Positions 24,931-33,215 of a stretch of 41,860 nt of DNA are shown here, one piece after another. Both the position numbers and the translations under genes were made by a program. The notes beneath the pieces are model-generated. The model worked only from the letters and a program-made list of their open reading frames with translations, had not been told where the DNA came from and did not search any database. The stretch spans positions 1 to 41,860 of the forward strand of contig JBBIRT010000009.1 in the NCBI GenBank assembly GCA_037441725.1. Reading direction: 5' to 3'. Position 1 is the stretch's first letter. Every line of letters begins with the position of its first letter. Source of the stretch: JBBIRT01 sp037441725 (GTDB lineage Bacteria > Desulfobacterota > BSN033 > UBA1163).

Positions 24931-26247
24931 ATGATCATCTTTATCCATCATACCAGTGAACCCCATGGGATATTAGGGGCTCAGGTTGCGGCAACCTTCT
25001 TCCAACGAAAACTTTCCGTCCCCACCATCGTTGTAGGGATTGAAAGGAATTTTTCAAAGGAGTCCCTGTTCCATTTTATCGATCAATATTATGAGGGAAG
25101 AGAGAAGGTTGTAGCTTTCTCACACCTCTGTGGGAGAAAAGATCTCATCGAATTGATCCAAGAATTGAAGGAAAAAGGTTTCATGACCATCCTCGGTGGC
25201 CCCCAGGCCATACTGGATTATGAGGGTGAACCTGAGGCCGAAGATTATCAGAATCGATTCAAAGGATTAAAATCAATAATCGACCTTTCCTACCAGGGGC
25301 CCATTGATGGTTTTCAATTAGATCATCTGAATCAAGCCAATAAAGTCGTTAACCAATCTTGGGATAAAGAGATATTTTTAGAAGTCGATTGGTCGAATCT
25401 CTATATTTTTTCAAATGTCCTTAAGAAACTTGATGTTCAATTGGGACAAGTCCTAAATTCAATTGGTTGTGCCTATGCCAATAAAAAACAGACCCTCTTT
25501 TTACCTCCTCCCACAATCCTTCAAGATCAAAATGTCCCAGAATTAGAAGTCCAATGCAATGGATGTATTTTTTGCGACGTTTCTAAAGATAAAGGCTATC
25601 ACGGCTCACTTGGATTGGATAAGGTAATTACTCAAATTGTAGGCTTACCTGAAAAGGAAGGAAGAAAGATTCCCTTTGAGCTAATTGATGAATATCCCAT
25701 CCGCTTTCTTGGATCGCTTCTTGAGAAGGTTAAAAAAGAAAGGATCCAACTCTTACAAATCAACTTGGTATGTCGAGTCGATGATATCAATCTCCACGCT
25801 TCAGAATTGTCAGACATCTTATCCCTTGCTCAAACTTTGGGCATCAGAATTATGTTTGCATCGATTGGTTTTGAATCGTTCAACGATCAGTTACTTCACT
25901 ACCTTTGTAAAGGGATCTGCCTCGATGAGATCATTGAATGTGTTCATCTGCTAAGACGTTTGAAGGGGCGGTTCGGAAACCATTTACTTTTTCGTCGAGA
26001 CGAAGGAGCCAATCACGGTTTTATTCGTCCTACCCCCTGGGACAATGATGAGATCCTCAGGGATATGGATCGGGATATCTTTCTCCATCAATTCTATGAG
26101 GATATCCTTCCTGAATATAGTACTCCCCTGATTATTCATCATGCCTCCTACCTTGGAGACTGGATTAGAAAGATTGAATCAATGAGGGAGGTGACCTTTA
26201 ATCGCGAAGGAACCTGGATTGAATGGTGGAATCCCTTCACCTCGTGA
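24931..26247 (+). CDS. B12-binding/radical-SAM-like protein with a non-canonical CxxCxxC motif
   Basis: This 438-residue protein is not assigned to a known enzyme. The first 100 residues resemble the Rossmann B12-binding domain of radical SAM proteins (AFSHLCGRKDLIELIQELKE, then TILGGPQA). The later half has a (beta/alpha)-like GFESFNDQLLHYLCKG segment as in radical SAM barrels. The expected C-x3-C-x2-C is replaced by C209-N-G-C212-I-F-C215. The DxHxxG cobalamin motif is not seen. It is tightly coupled to the preceding acyl-CoA dehydrogenase. Its stop codon overlaps the first IclR-type operator (26247). Confidence 0.6.
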   Translation: MIIFIHHTSEPHGILGAQVAATFFQRKLSVPTIVVGIERNFSKESLFHFIDQYYEGREKVVAFSHLCGRKDLIELIQELKEKGFMTILGGPQAILDYEGEPEAEDYQNRFKGLKSIIDLSYQGPIDGFQLDHLNQANKVVNQSWDKEIFLEVDWSNLYIFSNVLKKLDVQLGQVLNSIGCAYANKKQTLFLPPPTILQDQNVPELEVQCNGCIFCDVSKDKGYHGSLGLDKVITQIVGLPEKEGRKIPFELIDEYPIRFLGSLLEKVKKERIQLLQINLVCRVDDINLHASELSDILSLAQTLGIRIMFASIGFESFNDQLLHYLCKGICLDEIIECVHLLRRLKGRFGNHLLFRRDEGANHGFIRPTPWDNDEILRDMDRDIFLHQFYEDILPEYSTPLIIHHASYLGDWIRKIESMREVTFNREGTWIEWWNPFTS

Positions 26248-26264
26248 GTTCTCTATTGTGAACA
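26247..26264. promoter_or_regulatory. IclR-type operator, distal copy upstream of the AOR operon
   Basis: AGTTCTCTATTGTGAACA matches the 26361 palindrome at 15 of 18 positions and keeps both GTTC/GAAC arms. It is centred about 80 bp upstream of the predicted start of transcription. Confidence 0.6.
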
Positions 26265-26300
26265 TTCATGAGGAACGAGGAGGTGAAAATAAAATATTTC

Positions 26301-26329
26301 TTGACAAAGATTTAAATATTATTAATAAT
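26301..26329 (+). promoter_or_regulatory. Predicted promoter of the zinc-ribbon/AOR operon
   Basis: A perfect TTGACA (26301-26306), a 17-bp spacer and AATAAT (26324-26329) predict a start near 26336 and a leader of about 109 nt that contains the operator at 26361. IclR-type sites flank it on both sides. Confidence 0.6.
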
Positions 26330-26360
26330 AAGTATGATTTAATGGGCATTCAGGGGATTA

Positions 26361-26378
26361 AGTTCACTATAGTGAACT
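26361..26378. promoter_or_regulatory. IclR-type operator, perfect 18-bp palindrome
   Basis: AGTTCACTATAGTGAACT is perfectly self-complementary and lies about 25-42 bp after the predicted start of transcription. The same GTTC-N8-GAAC design occurs at 40479 and 40608 beside the iclR gene. Confidence 0.75.
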
Positions 26379-26444
26379 GTTATTGGAAGGCAACTTTATC
26401 CTGAAGCAATGAATAACCAACCCATCTTATGAAAGGAGGTTTTT

Positions 26445-26774
26445 ATGGTGACCGTCAAAGAGGGACTTTCAACCGCTGAAAGTCTGCGACAAACTCGGAC
26501 CTATGGCCAGGTGAGGTGCCATAACCCCAGTTGTATGGGAAGGATAGAACCTCCACCTGGGGCAACCCAAGTCAAATGTCCAAAATGCGGGATGGAATGG
26601 AGGATCTTTTGGATTAAAGCTGGTTTTCCCCGTATTCGAGGACCTGTTTGGGACGTGGATAGGAGGTTAGCAGAGGAGGCCCTTGTGAAGAAGATGCAAG
26701 GGGGAGAACAGAAGTCAACTAATGAATCGCCAGCACGAAAAGCAAAGGAGGAAAAGAAAGATGCCCCTAAATAG
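26445..26774 (+). CDS. Small zinc-ribbon protein of unknown function, upstream of AOR
   Basis: I do not recognise this 109-residue protein. The N-terminal half holds a zinc-ribbon-like cysteine set, CHNPSC and CPKCGMEW, spaced about 20 residues apart and followed by WRIFWIKAGFPRIRGPVWDV. The C-terminus is a charged helix ending in a lysine-rich tail. A strong AAAGGAGG site precedes the ATG, and its last 14 bases overlap the AOR gene, so the two are co-translated. An assembly or cofactor-delivery role for the tungsten enzyme is possible but unproven. Confidence 0.8.
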   Translation: MVTVKEGLSTAESLRQTRTYGQVRCHNPSCMGRIEPPPGATQVKCPKCGMEWRIFWIKAGFPRIRGPVWDVDRRLAEEALVKKMQGGEQKSTNESPARKAKEEKKDAPK

Positions 26775-28701
26775 AAAAATCGCATATATCGATCTCTCAA
26801 CAGGTAAGATTGAAGTGAGGCCTATCCCGATTGAGATTCGGAAGAAATTCCTGGGTGGCCGTGGCCTCGACGCTTATCTGCTTTATAATCACACGAAGAA
26901 AGGGTGTGATCCTCTCGGTCCAGATAATACGCTCATGGTGAGCGGTGGAATTTTGACGGCCACCTTAGCCTCAGCCACCTCAAGATGCCATGTCATGGCC
27001 AAGTCACCCTTAGGAGGGATGCTCGGAAGTTGTAATGGTGGAGGGTTTTTTACTCCTGAATTGGCCTGGGCGGGGTTTCACCACCTTGTCATAAAAGGGA
27101 AAGCATCCAAACCCGTATATCTTTGGATCCACAATGGCCAGATCGAAATCCGTGATGCAAAGAACATCTGGGGAAAATCAGTGACTGACACCCAGTGGAT
27201 CATCCGGGAAGAATTAGGAGATGAGGATATCAAGAGTCTGGTTATCGGTCAGGCTGGAGAGAATCTTGTCAGGTATGCAAATGTCATGACCGGGATCAAA
27301 AATTCTGGAGGTCGAACTGGAATGGGAGCAGTCATGGGTTCGAAGAATCTAAAGGCCATTGCCGCTCGAGGCACGATGGATATTAAGATCGCCTATCCGA
27401 GAGATGCCCTCGAATTCAATAAACGGTTTATTGAGCAAATCACTACGGCCAAAGTGAATCAAACCCAAGGAACCCTTGGTACTCCGTTCATTTGGGGAGC
27501 AACAAACTCCTGGGGTGGGATTCGAACCAGAAACTTCCAGTACAATCAGATGCTCTATTGTGATGAGATTGAGCCTGAATCCATTGACGAAAATGCTGCA
27601 AAAACGATTGGTCCTTATCACATGGCTGGTTGTTTTGGCTGCCAGGTCCACTGCCGGGCCAAATATAAGATCCCATCAGGACCCTATGCAGGCAGATATG
27701 ACGAAGGACCTGAATATACCTCTCAGGGGGCCTTCTGTAGTGAACCCGATGTTGCAAGCTTAGAACATCTCTTAGTCGCCAACCATTTAGTGGATCAATG
27801 GGGTGTGGATAACCTTGAGATCGGAAGTCTGATCGCTTGGGCTATGGAGCTCTATGAACTTGGGATCCTTACTGACAAAGAAACGGATGGTTTGGATCTG
27901 AGATTTGGAAATGGCGATGCTATGTTGGAGATGATTAGACGAATCTGCTTCAGAGAAGGTTGGTTAGGGAATGTTTTGGCCGAAGGGGGAATCATTGCCT
28001 CTGAAAAGATTGGGAAGAACTCTTTTGACTATTTGATTCAGGTCAAAGGGGTGAGCAACCTTCATTCAGATGAGAGAGCAACCCCTGCTCTTGCGCTCAA
28101 TATCGCCACAGCCTCCCGAGGGTCTGACCATTTGAGAAGCAGGCCAGCCATCGATCTCTATCACCTGCCTGTAGATGTCCTCAGGAAGATCTACAGTAGT
28201 CCGGTTCCCTATGATGGACCGTTGAGCTCGGAGCATACCGAATACATTGGTAAACCATGGCAGGTCTTCTGGCATGAGAACTGCTACATGGCTGTGGATT
28301 CCTTGGGCATCTGTAAATACCATACCACCTTCCTGGGTGCCACCCTTCCCAACTTTGAAGATTGGTCCAAAGTGCTTTACTACAACACAGGCTTGGAGCT
28401 TTCTCCAAAAGAGATCTGGGATGTTGCTGTTCGGTGTAACATGATGGAGAGACTCTTTAACCTACGGGAAGGTTTGACGAGAGAGGACCTCAAGAAGGGG
28501 GATATGCTCAATCATCGCTACTTTGACGAGCCGACCCGAAGGGGAGCCCCTGATGTGGTGGGCAGGGTCATCGATAGAGAAAAATTCAAGAAGATGATTG
28601 ATGAATTTTATGAATACAAAGGCCTTGATCAGAATGGCGTTCCAAAGCCTGAGACGCTCAAAAAGCTTGGCCTGGAGAATGAACCATCCCACTTATTATA
28701 A
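26761..28701 (+). CDS. Aldehyde:ferredoxin oxidoreductase family tungsten enzyme (large form)
   Basis: This 646-residue AOR-family protein starts at ATG 26761 after GAGGAAAAGAAAG. Family marks are LGGRGLDAYLLY (N-terminal pterin region), GRTGMGAVMGSKNLKAI, the [4Fe-4S] cysteines C291, C294 and C298 (CFGCQVHC) and the distal C518 (LGICKYH). AOR enzymes carry tungsto-bispterin and interconvert aldehydes and acids. BamB, the class II benzoyl-CoA reductase subunit, belongs to the same superfamily. Lying next to had-oah-dch, it could be BamB-like, but I see no decisive residue and call only the family. A polyferredoxin gene follows 25 bp later. Confidence 0.9.
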   Translation: MPLNRKIAYIDLSTGKIEVRPIPIEIRKKFLGGRGLDAYLLYNHTKKGCDPLGPDNTLMVSGGILTATLASATSRCHVMAKSPLGGMLGSCNGGGFFTPELAWAGFHHLVIKGKASKPVYLWIHNGQIEIRDAKNIWGKSVTDTQWIIREELGDEDIKSLVIGQAGENLVRYANVMTGIKNSGGRTGMGAVMGSKNLKAIAARGTMDIKIAYPRDALEFNKRFIEQITTAKVNQTQGTLGTPFIWGATNSWGGIRTRNFQYNQMLYCDEIEPESIDENAAKTIGPYHMAGCFGCQVHCRAKYKIPSGPYAGRYDEGPEYTSQGAFCSEPDVASLEHLLVANHLVDQWGVDNLEIGSLIAWAMELYELGILTDKETDGLDLRFGNGDAMLEMIRRICFREGWLGNVLAEGGIIASEKIGKNSFDYLIQVKGVSNLHSDERATPALALNIATASRGSDHLRSRPAIDLYHLPVDVLRKIYSSPVPYDGPLSSEHTEYIGKPWQVFWHENCYMAVDSLGICKYHTTFLGATLPNFEDWSKVLYYNTGLELSPKEIWDVAVRCNMMERLFNLREGLTREDLKKGDMLNHRYFDEPTRRGAPDVVGRVIDREKFKKMIDEFYEYKGLDQNGVPKPETLKKLGLENEPSHLL

Positions 28702-28726
28702 GACAAAGACTGAAAGGAGAGAATGA

Positions 28727-29236
28727 ATGGAACCCATGGGTAAAGTTCTTCAAGTCAATTTTGAAAAATGTACCGGCTGCAGGCTTTGTGAAATGGTCTG
28801 CTCCGTTTTTCATGATGGGGTATCCAATCCTGCCAGAAGCCGGATTAAAGTGGTCAAATGGGAGTCTGAGGGAATTTATATCCCCATGTCCTGTCAGCAT
28901 TGCCAGGATGCTCCCTGTATGATTATCTGTCCTGTAAAGGCAATCTACCGGGACGAAAAGCTTAGTCGGGTGATGGTTAACCAAGATAAGTGTATTGGCT
29001 GCCGATCCTGTGTCACGGTTTGTCCTTTCGGAGCAATGAACTTTAATGTGATCGATCGAAAGGTTTTTAAGTGTGATTTCTGTGATGGTGATCCCCAGTG
29101 TGTCCGCTTCTGTGATATGAAAGCTGTGGATTATATTGAGCCTGACCGAGTGAGTATCTCCAAGAAGAGAACGGCGGCGGAGAGGATCACCGCAGCTCAA
29201 AAGGCAGCCCTGGCCTTAGAAACAGAATTACATTGA
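28727..29236 (+). CDS. Four-cluster [4Fe-4S] polyferredoxin (AOR electron-transfer subunit)
   Basis: This 169-residue protein has sixteen cysteines in four sets: KCTGCRLCEMVC, CQHCQDAPCMIIC, KCIGCRSCVTVC and KCDFCDGDPQCVRFC. This is the HycB/DmsB-like arrangement, usually an electron relay subunit. The AAGGAGAG site fixes the ATG at 28727; an overlapping ATG at 28723 is out of frame. It is a close paralogue of the gene at 38820-39305 beside nrfD, sharing the SNP-x-RSRIKV segment and the identical KCDFCDGDPQCVRFCD core. A perfect terminator hairpin follows. Confidence 0.92.
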   Translation: MEPMGKVLQVNFEKCTGCRLCEMVCSVFHDGVSNPARSRIKVVKWESEGIYIPMSCQHCQDAPCMIICPVKAIYRDEKLSRVMVNQDKCIGCRSCVTVCPFGAMNFNVIDRKVFKCDFCDGDPQCVRFCDMKAVDYIEPDRVSISKKRTAAERITAAQKAALALETELH

Positions 29237-29267
29237 TAGAAATCTAAATTTAATCAGTCAATTTCAG

Positions 29268-29307
29268 AATGGGAGGAGGGACTCTTGGTTTAGTTCCTCC
29301 TCCCATT
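29268..29307 (+). terminator. Terminator after the first AOR operon
   Basis: AATGGGAGGAGG (29268-29279) pairs perfectly over 12 bp with CCTCCTCCCATT (29296-29307), then TAAATTTTCC follows. It separates the first AOR unit from the promoter at 29439. Confidence 0.7.
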
Positions 29308-29438
29308 TAAATTTTCCTATTAAGACCGATAACCCTTCTTCTGAGTCAAGATATTCCTATCGATTTGAATCCCTACTATAACCTCCCTTATATAAAATAA
29401 TCTTTCAAGAACTTTTTCAGAGGTTTCTTAAAAAAAGA

Positions 29439-29467
29439 TTGACAAAAAAAATTAAATATAATAATAA
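29439..29467 (+). promoter_or_regulatory. Predicted promoter for the second polyferredoxin/AOR unit
   Basis: A perfect TTGACA (29439-29444) with a 17-bp spacer gives a TAATAA -10 (29462-29467) within an AT-rich tract. The predicted start (about 29474) coincides with the GTG start codon at 29475. A TATAAT lies closer, but with only 12 bp spacing. Confidence 0.4.
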
Positions 29468-29474
29468 ATAACCC

Positions 29475-29990
29475 GTGTTGGACAAAATAACAAACCCTGC
29501 CACTCGTTATCTGATTAGTATTGATTCCTCAAAGTGCATTGGATGCAGGATCTGTGAGATAGTGTGCAGTCTTAGCCATACGGGTTCCTGCTGGCCCAGC
29601 AGAGCCAGGCTTCGAGTCATCTCAGAAGAAACAGAAGAAAGAGTTGACAGCGCCCCAGTCCTTTGTATGCAATGTGAAATTCCAGCTTGCAGGTTGGCCT
29701 GTCCAACTGGGGCAACCTTTGAGGGAGGACCTGTAAAGGCCCGATTGGTTGCATCGGAGAAATGCATTGGTTGCTCTGCTTGTGTTTGGGCCTGCCCTTT
29801 TGGTGCTTCTGAATTGGATATCGTAACAGGGGTAGCCCATCGTTGCGACCAGTGTGAAGGAGATCCACTTTGTGTAAAATACTGCCCGACAGAGACATTA
29901 AGGTATATACCGGAAGATCAATTCTCTATAAAAGAGCAGAGAAGGAAGTTGAGCGCTTTTATTGATATCCAGCGGATCATGCGTAGCTAA
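29475..29990 (+). CDS. Four-cluster [4Fe-4S] polyferredoxin, second type
   Basis: This 171-residue protein has sixteen cysteines in four sets: KCIGCRICEIVC, CMQCEIPACRLAC, KCIGCSACVWAC and RCDQCEGDPLCVKYC. It is more diverged from the 28727 and 38820 proteins than they are from each other. Candidate starts are GTG 29475 or TTG 29478. There is no ribosome-binding site, and the predicted transcription start falls at the GTG, suggesting leaderless translation. The AOR gene follows after 12 bp, so it is presumably the electron-transfer partner of that enzyme. Confidence 0.88.
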   Translation: MLDKITNPATRYLISIDSSKCIGCRICEIVCSLSHTGSCWPSRARLRVISEETEERVDSAPVLCMQCEIPACRLACPTGATFEGGPVKARLVASEKCIGCSACVWACPFGASELDIVTGVAHRCDQCEGDPLCVKYCPTETLRYIPEDQFSIKEQRRKLSAFIDIQRIMRS

Positions 29991-30002
29991 GGCCTATGGT
30001 GT

Positions 30003-31682
30003 ATGAAAAATAAATATCTCTATGCAGGAAAAATCCTCTGGGTAGATCTGAGTAAAAAGAAGTCGTGGACAACCCCAACCGAGACCTATTCAGAAAAGTT
30101 TCTTGGGGGGAGAGGGATTGGGATTAGGATTTTATGGGAGGATTCAAGCCTTCCTTCCGTTGATCCTTTAGGCCCTCAAAATTGTCTCATCTTTAGTAGT
30201 GGTCCTTTCACAGGTACCATGGTTCCCGGGTCAGGACGATGTAGTATCATCAGTAAGTCGCCGTTAACTGGTTTGATTGGTTTGAGTAGCTTCGGTGGTT
30301 CATTTGCTCCAGAGTTGAAGTATGCAGGGTATGACCATTTGGTGGTGAAAGGACAATCCCCAGAGCCTGTTTATATAAGCATTGAAAATGAAGAGGTAAA
30401 GATAAGATCAGCTTCAAATATCTGGGGATTGAATCCTTATGAAACTTATAAAGGGTTATGTAAGGAGCTGGAGGATGAGGAGATCAAATGGGCATGTATC
30501 GGGCCTGCAGGCGAAAGGTTAATCCGTTTTTCTAATATCGTCAGTGAGATGAGGGATTCCAATAGACAGGCCGGGTTGGGTGCCGTGATGGGATCTAAGA
30601 AACTCAAGGCGATTACGGTTAAGGGGACAGGAGGGATCAAGATTTCAAAGCCTGGACGTTTTTTTAAGTCCTGTGCTGATGTCCTTGAGTCGTTGAGGTC
30701 AAATCCACCTGCTCCCATTCTTTCCATTCAAAGCTTACGAAGGGAAGAAGGAGGATTAAGAAGGAGCTGTTTTGGTTGCCCCATGGCCTGCGAAGATGAA
30801 TTTCATGGTTTTGTGCTTGGGGGGAGCATTTCCAATGAAAAGGTCTTTGGAGATAGGATGGTTTGGCCCGAGTTAGCCATCGTTACTCATAAATATGGAT
30901 TTGATGTGAATTATCTTTTAAGGATGATTACCTGGGTGATTGAATTATTTGAGCAGGGCATCCTTGATGAAAAAGATATCAGTTTTCAGCTTAGATTAGG
31001 AGACAGAGAAACCTTCCTTAGATTGGTGGAGATGATTGCAAAAAGAGAAGGATTAGGGAATCTCTTCGCTGAGGGTTTATTCAGGGCCTCCCAAGAGATT
31101 GGCCATGACTCCGAGCGGTTGATTTCTCGATCATTAAATGGCAAAGATGGAAAAGCCCAACTCCAATACTATGGCCTCTTTGGAGAAGGAATGGAAGGAA
31201 CTCGGTTGCCTTTTCCTTCAGATGATATTGAAAAGGCGGATACCCTTGTCTATGCTGAGGATGCAATGGAGAAGGCTGAGATCCTTGGAAGTTGTAAATG
31301 GCTGACAGAGTTCAATGGATTGCCCTTGACAGAAGATATCCAGGTAAACCTTCTCTCCATCGGTTTGGGAAAAGAATTCAGCACCAGAGAATTGTCCATT
31401 TATCAAAAACGGGCCCATCAGCTTCAACGGGCTTTTAACTGCCAACAGGGAATTCGTCGAGAGTTGGATACCCTTTCAGACCAATATTTCACCGATTCAA
31501 TAGCAGCAGAACCTCAAAAAGGATTTAAAATGGATCGGAAGAATTTTGAGGCGTTAAAGGACCGTTACTACAAACTACGAGGGTGGGATTTAGCAACAGG
31601 AATACCGATTCGGGCCACCCTGGACTCATTAGGATTGAAGGATGTGGCGGACCTCCTTGAGAAGAGCAGACCATGGTCTTAA
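30003..31682 (+). CDS. Aldehyde:ferredoxin oxidoreductase family tungsten enzyme (short form)
   Basis: This AOR-family protein has 559 residues, well below the usual 600-650. N-terminal FLGGRGIGIRILWED and FAPELKYAGYDHLVVKG, AGLGAVMGSKKLKAI, cluster cysteines C256, C259, C263 (CFGCPMAC) and a distal C431 (GSCKW) are all kept. The stretch between the cysteine sets is about 50 residues shorter than in the 26761 paralogue (168 versus 220), and the segment before the first set is also shorter. The substrate is unknown. It overlaps the next, membrane-protein gene by 10 bp, implying a membrane-linked complex. The ribosome-binding site is weak; translational coupling to the polyferredoxin is likely. 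Confidence 0.88.
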   Translation: MKNKYLYAGKILWVDLSKKKSWTTPTETYSEKFLGGRGIGIRILWEDSSLPSVDPLGPQNCLIFSSGPFTGTMVPGSGRCSIISKSPLTGLIGLSSFGGSFAPELKYAGYDHLVVKGQSPEPVYISIENEEVKIRSASNIWGLNPYETYKGLCKELEDEEIKWACIGPAGERLIRFSNIVSEMRDSNRQAGLGAVMGSKKLKAITVKGTGGIKISKPGRFFKSCADVLESLRSNPPAPILSIQSLRREEGGLRRSCFGCPMACEDEFHGFVLGGSISNEKVFGDRMVWPELAIVTHKYGFDVNYLLRMITWVIELFEQGILDEKDISFQLRLGDRETFLRLVEMIAKREGLGNLFAEGLFRASQEIGHDSERLISRSLNGKDGKAQLQYYGLFGEGMEGTRLPFPSDDIEKADTLVYAEDAMEKAEILGSCKWLTEFNGLPLTEDIQVNLLSIGLGKEFSTRELSIYQKRAHQLQRAFNCQQGIRRELDTLSDQYFTDSIAAEPQKGFKMDRKNFEALKDRYYKLRGWDLATGIPIRATLDSLGLKDVADLLEKSRPWS

Positions 31683-32641
31683 AAGTTGGGTTTATTTATA
31701 TTGATTTAGCCGTCCTTGGATATCAGATAGCCAGTGTCTTGTTTCTGTTAGGGCTTCTCTATCGCTTTATTGTTTGGGTTCGCTACCCACCCAATCGTAC
31801 CCTCTGGAGGAGGTCAAGGGAGGCCCTCAGACGGGGGAGTTGGAAGGCCAATCTCTTGATCTTGGTGAAGGCTATAGTTACGCGATTGCTTTTACAAACT
31901 TTCATTGTTCGGCGAAGTTGGTTACGCTGGTTTACCCATTTTGCTATTTTTTGGGGGTGTGTCATTGTTAGTGCTGTTTGTTTTGCCCTGGCCTGGGGAT
32001 GGATGAGCTTCTCCTTGGTGGGTCCACAAACCTATTGTGCCCGAATGTTTGACATCCCTATCATGACATTTCAGGTAGGAAGTCTAATGGCCTTTCTTTC
32101 CTTCAATGTGATGAACCTTGGATCCTTGCTCTTACTTATTGGGCTTATCCTTGCTTTCTGGCAGAGGATCAGGATCCAACCACAAGAGAAGGCAGAACGA
32201 TTAAAGGAACAGTTCAGTTCACTCTATCTTCTTTTGGCTGTAACCCTAAGTGGGCTATTGCTTACAGTAAGCTATAAATTTTTTAATGGCTTTGGTCATC
32301 GACAATTGGTCGTGTTACATGAGGTGATCGTTATTCTTGGACTCCTTTGGGTCCCGTTCAGCAAGCTCTTTCATATCGAGGTGAGTCCAGCAACCGTAGC
32401 CTTAAATATAGCTGAAGAGGCAGAGTTGGTGGAAGAGAGCCGTTGTAGTCGATGTGGAAAAGCGCTTTCCCCTGTTTGGACCCCGAGAGATTTTCAAGGG
32501 GTATTGGCTTACGCCGGTGTTCAACTTTCTGGAGACGTGGCGGATACAGAAGTTCTGCTTTTGTGCCCCTCCTGCCGGCGTCACCGCCAAACCTTGGGGT
32601 TATTGCCAAAGCCATTCGCCTTGAGTCTGGAGAAACAATGA
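31673..32641 (+). CDS. Five-helix NarI/HdrE-like membrane protein with a C-terminal zinc ribbon
   Basis: This 322-residue protein has about five membrane helices (near residues 5-33, 86-112, 127-160, 183-203 and 215-240). Its pattern recalls respiratory nitrate reductase gamma / HdrE-type cytochrome b subunits, with possible haem histidines in WFTHFAIF, VVLHEVIVI and SKLFHIEV. The last 75 residues form a soluble domain with CSRCGKALSP and CPSC pairs, an unusual zinc-ribbon addition. It overlaps the AOR gene by 10 bp and precedes a Rieske gene. A quinone-linked electron-transfer module for the AOR is inferred. Confidence 0.75.
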   Translation: MVLKVGFIYIDLAVLGYQIASVLFLLGLLYRFIVWVRYPPNRTLWRRSREALRRGSWKANLLILVKAIVTRLLLQTFIVRRSWLRWFTHFAIFWGCVIVSAVCFALAWGWMSFSLVGPQTYCARMFDIPIMTFQVGSLMAFLSFNVMNLGSLLLLIGLILAFWQRIRIQPQEKAERLKEQFSSLYLLLAVTLSGLLLTVSYKFFNGFGHRQLVVLHEVIVILGLLWVPFSKLFHIEVSPATVALNIAEEAELVEESRCSRCGKALSPVWTPRDFQGVLAYAGVQLSGDVADTEVLLLCPSCRRHRQTLGLLPKPFALSLEKQ

Positions 32642-32659
32642 TGAGGAGGTAAAACGGGT

Positions 32660-33188
32660 GTGCCAGAGATAACGAAAGAAATGGGAGAACCGTCTCAATT
32701 GGATAAATCCTATTTACCTGATCTCTCTCTTGATAGCCTAAAAGATGGAGTAGCCACTCGTCGAGGTTTTCTTACATTTCTAATGGCCTGTTCTGCAGCA
32801 CTCTTTGTAGCAACCGTCCCTTTTGCCCGACGATTCATGGGAAAGAAGGAAGAACCTTTACCTAAGTTGGAAGTCGGTAAGGTCGCGGATCTTGCACCGG
32901 GGGAGGCTCGTCCTTTTTTCTATCCAAGAAAGGATCATCCTGCCCTCCTGGTTCGTCTTCTCAATGGGGAGTGGCGAGCTTATGAGGGGACCTGTACCCA
33001 TCTCTCATGCGTTGTTTACTGGGATTCAAAGTCAGAGAGATTGATTTGCCCCTGCCACAATGCAGCCTTTGCAATAGAGACAGGGGCAGTTTTAATGGGG
33101 CCCCCTCGACGGCCGCTTCCCCGAATCCGCGCCAAGCGCGCAGGGCGGGCGCGTGACCGTNNNNNNNNNNCTTGAGTATCGAAGCTGA
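32660..33188 (+). CDS. Rieske [2Fe-2S] protein, Tat-exported, interrupted by the assembly gap
   Basis: The start is GTG 32660, 9 nt after AGGAGGT. A twin-arginine motif, TRRGFLTFL (33-41), leads a membrane anchor. The Rieske set is C112-T-H114 and C130-P-C132-H133, with C117 and C132 as the likely disulfide of high-potential Rieske proteins. The frame runs into N at 33161-33170. After the gap, one frame reads LEYRS and a TGA at 33186-33188, a plausible Rieske C-terminus. The last 50 or so bases before the gap are far more GC-rich than everything around them and may be misassembled. Confidence 0.8.
33161..33170. other. Assembly gap (10 N)
   Basis: Ten N bases interrupt the Rieske gene. Their number is probably a placeholder, so an unknown length, possibly including whole genes, may be missing. 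The left flank (about 33105-33160) is unusually GC-rich. Confidence 1.
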
Positions 33189-33215
33189 AACAAACTATGC
33201 AGTAGGAATTAAGAC

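Noticed and set aside
26761..28701. Naming this gene bamB (class II benzoyl-CoA reductase)
   Set aside because: AOR-family motifs fit many activities and I cannot confirm BamB-specific active-site residues; only the family is claimed.
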